The notes under the pieces are model-generated. The model had not been told where the DNA came from. It did not search any database and saw only the letters and a list, made by a program, of their open reading frames with translations. A stretch of 64,000 bases of DNA from Purpureocillium takamizusanense. Lineage: Eukaryota > Ascomycota > Sordariomycetes > Hypocreales > Ophiocordycipitaceae. This document shows positions 34,726-47,337 of this stretch, piece after piece; positions within the stretch are counted from its first letter, which is position 1; the number at the start of each line of letters is the position of its first letter. The DNA is taken from NCBI RefSeq assembly GCF_022605165.1, contig NC_063068.1, positions 4,092,001 to 4,156,000 on the forward strand, written 5' to 3'. A program made the translations under genes and the position numbers.

Positions 34726-35059
34726 GTACGTGGAGGTGCTCAATTGCCATCTTTTTGGACTTCACAATGTGACGTGCCCGCGACGGTGCCGCCAATGCCT
34801 CTCCGCCTTCGCCCTCAATCTCACTTCACACCCTGGCCCTCAATTCACTTACACCAGCCTCCACACACAAATCACGTACCGCGTCGCTGGCCCCATCGGT
34901 GGCTCCCGGCGCGCGACCAGTCACAACAGCACCATTGACGTCGCTCGGCGCGCCGTCTCACTTTCGCACCTTGCCTGTCACCGCACTCACTTCATTTCTG
35001 CACTTGATAAATGCTGCCGCATCCTCACTCAATTCCGCTTGCTAACACGAGACGTGCAG
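34726..35059 (+). other. Probable 5' UTR intron of the HMG-box gene
   Basis: A strong GTACGT donor at 34726 and a branch-like GCTAAC (35041-35046) followed by an acceptor GTGCAG ending at 35059 define a 334-nt intron ending 13 nt before the HMG-box start codon. It is inferred from splice signals only; transcript data would settle it. Confidence 0.5.
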
Positions 35060-35072
35060 ACACATCATCAAA

Positions 35073-35569
35073 ATGCCCAAGGCAGCAGCTGGCAAGCGTG
35101 GCGCCAAGGAGGTCAAGAGACGCGGCAAGAAGGGTTAGTAGTGCTCTCTCCCCATGACATCTGTCGCGAGCCTGTTGGGTCGCCGGAGGCTCCCGCTTGA
35201 CTGCGTAGCGACTCTGCTTCCTCTTCATGTTTGGGGCACGTGCAAGACAAGGTTGCTGATGGCATCAGACCCCAACGCCCCCAAGCGTGGCCTCTCCGCG
35301 TACATGTTCTTTGCCAACGAGCAGCGTGAGAACGTCCGTGAGGAGAACCCCGGCATTTCCTTCGGTCAGGTCGGCAAGATCCTGGGCGAGCGATGGAAGG
35401 CCCTGAACGACAAGCAGCGCGCCCCCTACGAGGCCAAGGCCGCTGCTGACAAGAAGCGCTACGAGGACGAGAAGCAGGCTTACAACGTAGGAACGCCACT
35501 CTGCTCCATCGCATTCTTGAACAAGTGAACTAACAGACGTTGCAGGCTGAGGCCGATGACTCTTCTTGA
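35073..35569 (+). CDS. NHP6: HMG-box non-histone chromatin protein, NHP6 type
   Basis: Exons 35073-35133, 35269-35486 and 35546-35569 give 100 aa. A basic N-terminal arm ([15 protein letters not shown]) is followed by one HMG box at about 22-93, starting [15 protein letters not shown] and including [12 protein letters not shown], and a very short acidic tail (AEADDSS). This is the layout of yeast Nhp6, an abundant architectural protein that bends DNA and helps the FACT complex reorganise nucleosomes. All introns have standard signals; the last has an AACTAAC branch. A 5' UTR intron is likely upstream, a common arrangement in highly expressed fungal genes. Confidence 0.95.
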
Positions 35570-37448
35570 ACCGGTCGCACCGGGCTGGGTTGAGTGGTCT
35601 TAAATCTTTTTTTCCCTTGTATCTTGGGCAGGGCGGTGTTGTATGACTGCGGGACGGGATGCGCGCTTTTTGCTTTTCAGGTGCCGGAATCAACGGAACT
35701 GGGTCTCTCAAACAATGACTTTGTGATCTGTATGGCGGCCGGTGAGCTGCAGGCTATCTTCTCAGTCGCTAGTTCTCGTGAGCCACCGCGATCGCGATAG
35801 TCATAACGGCACGAGACTTATGAATGAGACAACATGTACAACTATCGCCACGAGTGCCTGATCGCCCGCGATGCGTGAAATTTGTGCAAGGCATCCTGGT
35901 CGACCGCTTGCCAGAAAATGGCAAGTCGCTCGGCGGCTTCAAAGGCAAGCTTCTTGAGGTGCCTCATGTGACGATGCATGTGACCACGCCGCTCTGGTGG
36001 TGCCTGAGGCCAAGTACGAGGCGGGCTGCGCCTGCCTGCGCTTACACCGGCCCCAAGACAGAGTACGCCTTGCTTTGGGAATGTGCAGCTATTTAATCAC
36101 GGGCATCTCCCACCACTGCTGAGGCAGAGGGAGCTTTGCCTGGACCCAATGGCTTCCCTGTCCAACACCGACATTTGGCGGCGCGCCCATCGATGCCGTG
36201 CCATCGCCCAGGAAGCTGTCGTGCGGCCGGCACCCTGCGACGTCCGGCTTCGCCAACACGCATCGCGCCCAATCACGGCATGCGAACCCGCCGTGCATGG
36301 GCGACGTCGCGACCGCAACGCCCCCTCAAGGCCCGAGTCGGACAGGATGGAGCGTCAGCCGCGGCAGCGTGACCGCTGGGCCTTCGACTGACGATCGACT
36401 GACTAAGTTACTTCGTACCTTGTCTACCTACCCACCGTCGGGTGGCCGTTGCAGCAGCAGAAGCAGCAGCACCACCACCAGCGACAGCAGCAGGATGCGT
36501 TATGCAAGTGCCGCTCCAGTCTAGCCCCGGCCGTGCTCACACCAGCGTCCACTCCCGTGCGTCGAGCTTCTCCGCGCGGTGCAAGCCAGCCCGTCAACGG
36601 ACGCTTGCTTTCGTGGCAGGCTCTGAGAAGCTCCCGCCGCCCGCGCAGTGCCGTCCCGATATGAGTACACCGCACGCGCCGGGCTATGAGCACATGTCAC
36701 GCCAGCAATGAGGTCGTCGTCGCAGAAGAAAGGAAAGGCCGTGGCTGTCCCGCCACGGTTGTCCTCTTCGGACTAGCAGCCAGTCTCCGGGCTGACGATC
36801 AAGCGACCGCTGGCGGCGACCACTTGCGGCGCCCACCACCAGACGGGCCAGAGTACCCACCAGCATCAGTCGTACAGGCCCTGTCGGAACGGCAATTCGG
36901 TCGTTGTCTCTCTCCAGTGAGCGCTGCCACGGGTGCCCCGCGGCCCAAGCACCAATGCTCAGGTCGTTGTCGTGCTGGCAATCATTTTGGGCACCTCTGT
37001 CATCAACGAGCGTTGTTCCAGAGTCGTCGGACCTCGAAGGCTGCAGGTCGCTCTAACCCTTTCCTGGACGGATGCTGCAGGCTTGCTGGCAAGCCCCCGC
37101 CCGTTGGGATAAGAGTCCGTGTCAATCGGCCTTCAGAAGAGCCGCATTGATTTTTGCGCGACCATTGACCACTTGTCGTCCTCTCTTCCCCATTGCTGTT
37201 TGGGCCTTTTCGATCCAATTGTCCCATTTCCAGCTCCGTGTGCACCTGGCCAAGTCAAGGCGCAGCTTGCTTGCCGTCTGGCAACGTGCCCGCCCGCTGG
37301 TGTTTCTAGAAAGGTCCTGCGCGCGAGAGGACCATGGGACCATCAACGGAGCCGTCACCCATCGCCAAGCCAGTGCCCGACTCCAAGAGTCGGCCATGGC
37401 AGTCTGACTGAGCCATACGCCGAGGCATTGGGGTATGTGTGTGACGCC
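35570..37448. other. Intergenic; possible unseen 5' exons
   Basis: Between the HMG-box gene and the ten-exon gene. No family is recognised in the open frames at 36083-37150. The frame of the downstream gene stays open back to about 37119 without an ATG before 37449, so an upstream exon could exist. Confidence 0.5.
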
Positions 37449-39426
37449 ATGGCACTGGCTACCCAGGTCGATGCCCATCTGCTCCGAGGCTGCTGTGTCG
37501 AAGCCGAAAGATCCGATGCGGTCGCACTCCAGCTCGAGGGCATGCGAGCTGCCCTGAACGAGCCCAGCAACCCTCACCTTACTGCGTTGATGGAAGAGAT
37601 CCGGACTGGAAGCCGCGCTCTACGTGAACTCGCCGACCTCTCCCAAATCCACCAGGACCGCGTTCCCTTGGTCCTTAACCCTCTCAACATCCTTTTACCC
37701 TGTCTCCAAAAGTCTCTGATGGACATCACCGCGCATTACGAGGACCGTACCAAATCCAAGGTAAACAGATGGCGGAATATGTATCATACCATGACCAACG
37801 AGGCCGGCGGGTTGTGGTCTTTGCCCCATCGCTTCATGGCTTACAACCAGTATCTTGGCTCCCTGCGAGACTTACTAACCAGGTGCGGCGGTTCGTCGAG
37901 AAACTACCTTGCGTTTGCATTAAATATTAACTCCCAAGCATAGGTCACCCAACTTCGACTTGAACATGCTGGAGAAGATCCGCCGCCAAATTTTGCGGCT
38001 TCGCGAGGCCAGAGGCATTCGTAAGTTAGGCACAGCATGCATATCCAGATGGCCGTTCCACTCACTACTTGCGAAGCTCTTCCCCCGGTCCAAGTTGGCC
38101 CGATCGTGCGCTATGATTCTTTGCCTGCTGCCGACCTGGATCCGGTAAGTTGCACAATGACGTAACACTGCCCTCTCAGTCAAGCCCTAACTCGGCCATG
38201 TAGGCTGTACACTGGGCTGAGAACATCTTCTCGCTCCCATTGCCTTCTCGAACCGCTCTTGGCCGGCAGCAAATGTACAGATTGCAACGTTGCGAGAACG
38301 TCGACGCTCATTGACTCCTTTGCTAGGTCCAAATCCTTGGGTCCACATCGTCCTTGGGGGCATCTAAATGTGCCGCCTAATTCTAAGATACTGTTTCGAC
38401 GGTAGGTTCATGCTTCTCCGCTTGGCGCCATAATCTTCTGACAGTTCTAGGTCGTTCGACGACGACCAGATTTCGTTGACAGTGTATCGGAATAGCCGAG
38501 ACTCATCCCCATATCTCCTGCTGCGCATATTCGACCAAGGAATGCCGTGGTTTGCCCTACGCGGTGTTCACGAGCTCTGCATTGAGCGAAGCGGCAGCTG
38601 CTTACACTTCAAGCGATGGAGCCGTTCCGAAAAACGCTCCAAGACTTGGGCTGTTTTGTGCTTCATGACATGGGAGGGTATGCTCGCCCCATCCGGGCAG
38701 CAGCTTGCCCATTTGTTGGCTCAATGGCTGACCTTTTGCGAAGAACTTGTGCTCATGCACTCTACGTTCGTCTCTCTCAAAGCGCGAAATCGACTTACAA
38801 TTCAACTGGGCCCAGAAGAGTATGCGCTTAGAGAGGAGCACAAACACTTTCAGGCGTGAGGAGCAATATCATTCTGGTGCTTGACTCATTTATGTCTTAC
38901 TCGTGGCCATAGACGAATCCTTGATGACGGCTTCAAACACTCCCTTATTGTGTACGAGGATCGAGCGACAAAGGCCCTACGCCTGCACGCTGCTGTCTGG
39001 GATGGCGAGCTCCGGCAGTGCCCCGTGTGGACTGCATTCGGTAGGGAGCGATGAGCGGCGCCCTGAAAGCTTGTTTACTAACTATCCATGGCGGTAGTAA
39101 CGCACCAGTCGTCTTCACCCACTTGGCTGAAACGAGTCTCCAGACATAGGGTCCGGCTGGCGGACGTGCAGCTGTACGTCTTTTGCAGAAGTTATCGGCA
39201 GCAGAATCAGCGTCGTGGACGGATCGGCGCCTTCGAGATCAACTTCATCAGCGACGAAGGTATGTTGCGCAATAGTGGCTTTGGATTCAGCAAGCTTCGC
39301 AGCCTAGGATAGCTGGCGCCTAGTGGTTCTGTCGTCATGCTGACTGGAGCAGCCGCACGTCGATTCGAGGAATTCTTCTACCCACCAGCAGCCGGGCCGG
39401 CCGTCATGGCATCGAGCGGCGTCTAA
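37449..39426 (+). CDS. Conserved fungal protein of unknown function, ten exons
   Basis: Exons 37449-37882, 37944-38020, 38077-38144, 38204-38274, 38327-38401, 38451-38677, 38744-38855, 38913-39040, 39098-39259 and 39353-39426 keep one frame throughout and give 475 aa. All donors are GT and all acceptors AG, with plausible branch sites in most introns. I remember very similar uncharacterised proteins in many Pezizomycotina, with segments such as YHTMTNEAGGL, HWAENIFSLPLPSRTAL, GPHRPWGHLN, LHAAVWDGELRQCPVWTAF and HRVRLADVQLYVFC. No catalytic motif, signal peptide or membrane segment is evident; the N-terminal third looks helical and the rest beta-rich, ending in a segment resembling a protein-interaction fold. 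The start is the first ATG in frame, but an upstream exon is possible. The intron density is far above that of its neighbours. The last intron has two acceptors 3 nt apart. Confidence 0.82.
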
Positions 39427-39834
39427 TTTCGCATGTTGCTTATGGCATTGCAAGTTTGCAAGGATGATGATTCGCTTTATTCGCTTCAGGATGCGGGCAC
39501 ACATTATTCATCGTTCATCATTTCGTTGCTGAATTTACTAGCGTGGCGCAGGCAGTCTCTGGCATCAAGATTGGTATAGAACGGCCTATCACAAGCATCC
39601 ATTGACGGGAGTTGGGCCAAAATGGCATCATATCATTCAAAATCATATGCTCATCTGGCACAATGGAAAACATATAGGAAGTCTGCAGGACTCGGTCGCG
39701 CTATAGTGCATGGTGGGCGGGATGCGCTACGGTACGTTGGAACCATATAACTGCCACGCGTAAAGCTACCTCCTCTTGTGTTTCCTGCTGGGTGAAACTC
39801 TCGCCACCCTTTTTGCCAATGCCAAGGTCTCCCC
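39427..39834. other. Intergenic between convergent genes
   Basis: About 400 bp holding the 3' ends of the ten-exon gene and phosphoglucomutase. No gene is seen. Confidence 0.6.
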
Positions 39835-41777
<1,943 letters not shown>

Positions 41778-42377
41778 GATTGAGGAAGTGGGCATGGGCG
41801 TGCTGAGTCTGTGCAAGGCAGAGAACCGTCGGTGCGAACTTGCGAGAGCCAAGAGAGGGAGTATGCCAAACGGGAGGGGAGCTCGCAGGGGACAGGGAAG
41901 CTACGTAAATGGAGCTTGCAATTGACGAACGATGGTGGGGTAGACTGTTTTGTTGGTCCTATCTGGGTGGCTCCACGGAGGGGTAGGTGCCCGTGTCCAC
42001 AAGGGACATATCGACACTGTTTGCGAGCGCGCGTATTCGCGGGGACGTCACAGTGCGACTCGCCGCCAGCTCCCAGCCTCTGGACCGCCTTGGCGGGGCC
42101 TTCTGTGGAGGGCACGGAACGCAGGCAATAGATGTGGAAAGCTGCATACGTACGTACGACATGCATGCCGCTGGAAGTGTGGTGGACGAAGAGGAGCCTC
42201 AGGCTGCGAGCGTGTGGCGGCTTCTTCCCACCAAGGATCGATGGATCGATGAAGAGCCATGCAACCACGTCCAGGTCAGGTGGCGATGGACTGCCGCCTT
42301 GGATTGTCGGGCCCGGGAATAGCCTCAGCAATACATGATCCGCCCGGGGTTGATCACCTACAGCGCCGTTCCGAACG
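41778..42377. other. Intergenic, upstream of phosphoglucomutase
   Basis: About 600 bp between two tandem minus-strand genes; it contains the phosphoglucomutase promoter. No gene or striking motif is seen. Confidence 0.6.
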
Positions 42378-43143
42378 TCACGTCGAATGTGTCCCAGTTC
42401 CGGCCCTGAAGATGACGTCTCGGTAGTATCGCGCTTCCTCGATGCTCTCTAGGATGTCGTCCCTCGCCACGTGGCGCCCCTTCTTTGACGGGGCCTTGGT
42501 GATGATCTGCTTCGGGCTCCAACGCCGCGCCGCCTCTTTGATGGCACTGACATCGAGGAGGCGATAGTGCAGGTGGTCCATGACTTTGGCGTAGGGCCCG
42601 CGCCTGAGAAAGGCACGGTCGGCGTAGACGCTGTTGCCGGCAAGCAGTCCCTTGCGGCGTTCGGGAATGAGCTTCGTCACGTAGCGATAAAGGCCCTCGG
42701 CGGCCTCCTCGGGCGTTGTCGTCGAGGAAATGACTGCGGCTGTGAGTCCAGATTTGCCGTGCGTGGCAGTGCACCACTCGTCCATCTCGTCCAGCCGCGA
42801 CTGCGGCAAGTGGACGACGGCATGAAAGCCTCCGTCGTCTAAAACTTCCAGATTGCCTGTCGTGACGATGCAGTAAATCTCAATAATCTCTTCCTTGTCA
42901 GGGTCGAGGCCCGTCATCTAGCCAAGCCTGTGAGCCTGGGATTCCTAATCGTGCTGGGCTGCTTTTCGCCCTGTACAAGCACTGGGCTCACACCACACTC
43001 GAAGTGCGGTCATGGCAGCAAGAAATGTGACGGACATGCATACATACCTCGCAGTCGATCCACACGAGGGGATCGTCGGTGGCAGACTTGACGCCATTGT
43101 TGCCGGCGGCGGCAGGGCGTCCGGCATCCGGTCCGGTCGGCAT
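42378..43143 (-). CDS. Oligoribonuclease (DEDDh exonuclease, REX2 type)
   Basis: Exons 43143-43048 and 42917-42378 give 211 aa; the intron splits WIDCE from MTGLD exactly at a codon boundary (donor GTATGT, acceptor CTAG). The DEDD catalytic motifs are visible: LVWIDCEMTGLD with the first Asp and Glu, and later NSVYADRAFLRRGPYAK and HYRLLDVS, with the remaining acids in the C-terminal half. The enzyme degrades two- to five-nucleotide RNAs to mononucleotides, in fungi largely in mitochondria (yeast Rex2). The present start gives no obvious presequence beyond a short Gly/Ala/Pro-rich leader, so location is uncertain. It diverges from the oxidoreductase gene. Confidence 0.94.
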
Positions 43144-43875
43144 GATGCTTGATTTGAAAGCGGTAGACCGGCCAACTTTTTTTAGTCACGATGAACCGGC
43201 GCTGACAGGGTGTTTGCCCGTTCTCCGAAGCAGTCGTTGGAAGAGACCCTGTTGGATGGAGGCGAATGATGGCGGAGAGAAACCTTCCAGTGGAAGCCGC
43301 AGCTGCCCCTCCATCCACAGGCGGGTTAGGCAAGAACGCCCGGCGCCCTCCTAACAAGTTACAGCATGCAAATCCCGCTGACAGGGGATAGTAGATGAGC
43401 CCCCCTTTTGGGGGTTCGGCGAGGCCTGAGTGGCTACCCCTAGCGCTGAAACGTTGCGTATTCCCAATGCCTGGGCCGCCATTGGCCCCGCCACCTGCGA
43501 GCCCCATTCCGGGGCCCCGAACCTGGAAGCTCTCCCCGCGTTACACTTGGACATCGTCACCTGCTTCATCGATCCTATGTCGAATTGATCGACTGTCGGC
43601 CCATTAGCCGAACGGCTTGCGAATCTTTTGCCGAATACCGTCTTCTCCCTGACGGCTATTGCTCCTCCCCTCGCGAATGTGCACGAGGCATATCTACTCT
43701 CCTTCACCAGCTATCCTCAGCTTCGTGTAAGACACTATCCGTTTGCAGTCATCGCCAGAACATAGCGCCCAAGCAGCAAGTCATATAGCGTGGCAGTCCT
43801 AGTCCCTCCGTCTCCCGCTCGACACCTTTTCAAGCTTTTGCATCCCTTGCAGCGGGCGCATACAGACTTGGCGAT
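43144..43875. promoter_or_regulatory. Divergent promoter region oligoribonuclease / oxidoreductase
   Basis: About 730 bp with no gene, holding both promoters. The stretch just before the oxidoreductase start is pyrimidine-rich. Confidence 0.55.
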
Positions 43876-45441
43876 ATGGTTGGCGTCAAGGACCCCGCGC
43901 TGGGCGACATCGACGTCGACGGCCCGCCCAGGCCCGACTTCTCCGCCTCTCCACCGCGTTTCGTCATCGTCGGTGCCGGCTCTCGGGGGCAATGCTATGC
44001 CAACGCCATTGACACCGTCTCCAACGGCGTCGTCGCTGCCGTCGCCGAGCCTCTCCGCTTCAAGCGCGAGCTCATAGGCCGCAAGCACATATGGGGCCCC
44101 GACGGCGGGCCCAAGGAGGGCCAGAGCTTCTCCAACTGGCGCGAGTTCGTCGAGTACGAGCAGAAGCGCCGTGAGCGCGTGGCGGCTGGCGAGGCAAACG
44201 TCCCGGAAGGTGTCGATGGCGCCTTCGTGTGCGTCCTCGACGAGATGCACCGAGAGGTCGTCGTCGGCCTGGCGGCGCTCAACATCCATATCATGTGTGA
44301 GAAGCCGCTGGCCACCAACCTCGACGACTGCCTCGCCATGTACCGCGCCCTCAAGCCGCTGCAAGGCCAGAAGATCTTCTCCATCGGACATGTCCTGCGC
44401 TACAGCCCCCACAACCTCATGCTCCGCAAGCTGCTCGTCGAGGACCGCATCCTCGGAGAGATCAACAGCGCCGTGCACACCGAGCCCGTGGGGTGGTGGC
44501 ACTTTACGCACTCCTTTGTCCGCGGCAACTGGCGCAACGAGAAGACGAGCGCCCCGTCTCTCCTCACCAAGAGCTGCCACGACATCGACCTCCTGCTCTG
44601 GCTGCTGTGCTCCCCTGAGAAGGCTGGCCAGGGGGAGCCTCACCTCCCCCAGCACATCTCCTCCACCGGCGACGTCCAGTTCTTCAAGAAGAGTCGCAAG
44701 CCCGCTGCCGCTGGTGCTGCGACCAACTGCACCAAATGCCCCCTCGGCGACTCCGGGTGCAAGTACTCGGCCAAGAACATTTACCTGGGCGACACCATCG
44801 GCCTCGCCCGCGGCAACACCAAGTGGCCCATAGACATCGTCGTGCACGATATTGAAGACTACAAGACGCACGACCAACGCGTCGCCGCCATGACCAAGGT
44901 TCTCGAAGAGGACTGGGACGAGAGCACGCCCGCCGACGTTGTGAGCTCCCGAAATTGGTTCGGCCGCTGCGTCTTCGAGACGGACAACAACGTCTGCGAC
45001 GACCAGTTCGTCACCATCACCTGGCCAGAGTCCAACCGCCCCGCCAAGCGCGTCACCTTCCACATGGCCGCGCAGACCAAGCGCCAGTGCGAGCGCTTCT
45101 CCCGCTTCTACGGTGAGCACGGCGAGATCTACGCCGACTCGCGCACCATCGTCTTCGAGGACTTCAACACGGGCGAGACCAAGACCTTTGAGCCGCGGCT
45201 CGAGGACCTCGGCCACGGAGGCGGCGACAAGGGCCTGACGCGCCAGTTCGTGCTCGCTTGCGACATGGTCAAGAACCACGCCTGGCACGGCGACAAGGCC
45301 CAAAACGAATTCGTCGGCTGCACCCTCGACGAGGTCATCCGGAGCCATGCCCTCGTCTTCGCCGCCGAGGAGGCCCGTGTGGACAACAAGGTTGTTGACT
45401 GGCAAAAGTACTGGGACGAAAACGTTGTCAAGGCTTCGTGA
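43876..45441 (+). CDS. Gfo/Idh/MocA-family NAD(P)-dependent oxidoreductase
   Basis: Single exon, 521 aa. The N-terminal Rossmann fold has FVIVGAGSRGQCYANAI (GxGxxG type at about 33-38), and the sugar-dehydrogenase signature CEKPLATN follows at about 142-149. SCHDIDLLLWLL supplies the conserved His and Asp near the active site. The family oxidises or reduces sugars, inositols and related polyols using NAD(P). The C-terminal half contains an extra Cys set (TNCTKCPLGDSGC) that I do not associate with standard members; it may bind metal or stabilise the fold. No signal peptide is seen, so it should be cytosolic. The substrate cannot be named. Confidence 0.87.
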   Translation: MVGVKDPALGDIDVDGPPRPDFSASPPRFVIVGAGSRGQCYANAIDTVSNGVVAAVAEPLRFKRELIGRKHIWGPDGGPKEGQSFSNWREFVEYEQKRRERVAAGEANVPEGVDGAFVCVLDEMHREVVVGLAALNIHIMCEKPLATNLDDCLAMYRALKPLQGQKIFSIGHVLRYSPHNLMLRKLLVEDRILGEINSAVHTEPVGWWHFTHSFVRGNWRNEKTSAPSLLTKSCHDIDLLLWLLCSPEKAGQGEPHLPQHISSTGDVQFFKKSRKPAAAGAATNCTKCPLGDSGCKYSAKNIYLGDTIGLARGNTKWPIDIVVHDIEDYKTHDQRVAAMTKVLEEDWDESTPADVVSSRNWFGRCVFETDNNVCDDQFVTITWPESNRPAKRVTFHMAAQTKRQCERFSRFYGEHGEIYADSRTIVFEDFNTGETKTFEPRLEDLGHGGGDKGLTRQFVLACDMVKNHAWHGDKAQNEFVGCTLDEVIRSHALVFAAEEARVDNKVVDWQKYWDENVVKAS

Positions 45442-45878
45442 CTTGGCTCCAAGTCCGGATCGGGTCGTGCCCCGACGAGAAAGCGGTTGACTTGCCACGT
45501 TCTTTGAATCATTGTGTCCCAGGCTGAGGCCGGAAGCTGCAATGCATGCACGAGCCACATACTTGTAATTCCATGACCACGTTTAATGAAAATCTACTCA
45601 TGATGTATTGCTTTATACGTTGGGATTATGTCCTCCATCTCGAAAATGTGTGCTTATGTAGGGAATAAATTACCCCACCGTCTTCGCTCTGCCCTGTGGC
45701 ATACCAAGACTGCAGGAAAATACTTGGCGGATCGTGAGTAGACAACCTTGCGCCAAACTGGCCCAGAATGCATCCCCTCCATCTCTCACGTCTCGACATG
45801 CTCTCAGAAGCAACTCTGTAACCAGGGATATCTCTACGCGCGCCTCTGTCTCTCGACTTCGTCCCGTCCGTCCTTTCT
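45442..45878. other. Intergenic between convergent genes
   Basis: About 440 bp of 3' sequence shared by the oxidoreductase and the membrane protein gene. Nothing else is seen. Confidence 0.6.
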
Positions 45879-47337
45879 CTAGCTGAGCTCAGCCCGGTTA
45901 CCCTCTTTACCCAGAGGCGCCACCGTACCCAGCTCTTGCGGCTGCTGATGGGCGTGCTCGCCACCTGGTGGCGGCGAGGCGGCATGCGGACTCGAGGGCA
46001 CCCCGCTGTGCTCACGGTTGTCGTTGGTGATATTCGGGCTCGGAGTTGTGTGCGGTGGCGGCGAGCCAGTAGACGACACGGGGAACCCCGCGGCGCCGTA
46101 TTGTTGCGGGTATGCACCCTGCTGAGGGTATTGCTGTTGGTATTGCTGCGGGAACTGCTGCGGATAGCCGCTCTGCGGGGAGTAGGGCTGTTGCTGGCTG
46201 TAAACGCTCATGTGAGGGTCGTACGGACCCTGCGGTGCGGGGGAGTATCCCTGATAACTGCTCTGGGGAGCGGGAGAGGTCGGGGGGTATCCCTGAGGCG
46301 GGCTCTGGGCCGTGTGCTGGGACATGGGCTGTTGGGGAGAGCTGTGCACGTCGGAGTCCTTGCCCTGCTTCTTCCGACGCAGCAGAAGAAACGCGGCCAG
46401 ACCGACGAGACCGATGGCAGCGACACCTCCCACGGTGCCGCCAGCAATAGCGCCAACGTTGGTCTTGCTGCCGCCGTCGCCGCCGTCGCCGCCCGAGGTA
46501 GTGGTGGCGGCAGACGACTGCGACGTCGTGGAAGTGGCCGTGGTAGACGACTGAGACGACGTGGACGATGTGCTTGAGGCAAAGCTGTGCGTCCGGGACC
46601 AAGAAGGGTCGTAGTCGAGGAGAGTCGCGGTGCCCGAGGTGGTGTAACACGCAAGCGCCGTGACAACACTCCCGGAGTTCTTGCCACCGGTCCTCTCCAT
46701 GAGATAGGTGTAGCAGGCCGGTGCCGTTGCGGAGCTACGCGCATCAATCGAAGTCAGCTAATGGCTCACGGGAGAGAGACATGATGGGATGGCATACCAA
46801 CAAACGGTGTGAAAGTCGGACAAGAGGTCACACTTTCCGGCCTTGGAAGAAGCATAGTCGATGCACACCGTCTGGATTCTGGAGCACTGTTGATTTGGCT
46901 GACAACAGCCCATGTAGCCATTTACGTCGGTACATGTTGCCGTGTTGGCGACGCAGGTGAAAGAGTCTAGGCGTCCAAATGTTAGCAAAGCAAAATTTCG
47001 CCTTCTGAGTTTTGCATCGCGCGAGTCCTATAAGTCTCGTCAGGCAACAAAAGCTCTTTATTCATCACTTACTCCCATTGGATTTGACGAATCCGCAAGT
47101 CGCCGGGCCCAGGGTATAGCCATCCAGGCGCGGAACCAGGTCCATGCGGCCAAAGAGACCGCGAGGTTGCGGCGCAGGCGTGGGTCGCGGCGAGAATCCC
47201 ATCTGCAGCTGCTCCTCGGCCATGAGGACTGAATCCGTCTCCTTGGGCGACGTCCATGACCGCTCCGAGCCCGCAGCCGCGGCAGCGGCCGGGGCGACGG
47301 CGCCCACAGCCAGCAGCACGACAGCAGTCCGAATCAT
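45879..47337 (-). CDS. Single-span membrane protein with Cys-rich ectodomain
   Basis: Exons 47337-47073, 46966-46798 and 46734-45879 give 429 aa. A signal peptide (about 1-22) leads to an ectodomain with at least ten cysteines (for example TATCTDVNGYMGCCQPNQQC), a Ser/Thr-rich stalk likely to be O-mannosylated, one membrane span (VGAIAGGTVGGVAAIGLVGL onward) followed by RRKK, and a cytosolic tail rich in Gln, Pro, Tyr and Ser with PQQY-type repeats. This is the layout of fungal cell-surface sensors such as Wsc and Mid2 proteins, though the Cys pattern is not clearly a WSC domain. A stress-sensing or wall-linked role is an inference. A related layout occurs in the gene at 59538-60645. Confidence 0.83.

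Noticed and set aside
36083..37150. Open frames upstream of the ten-exon gene, considered as a separate gene
   Set aside because: No family likeness, conflicting phases and no convincing splice structure; kept only as possible leader sequence.
43735..45558. 607-residue minus-strand open frame opposite the oxidoreductase
   Set aside because: Same antisense effect; the sense frame has clear family motifs and the antisense one has none.
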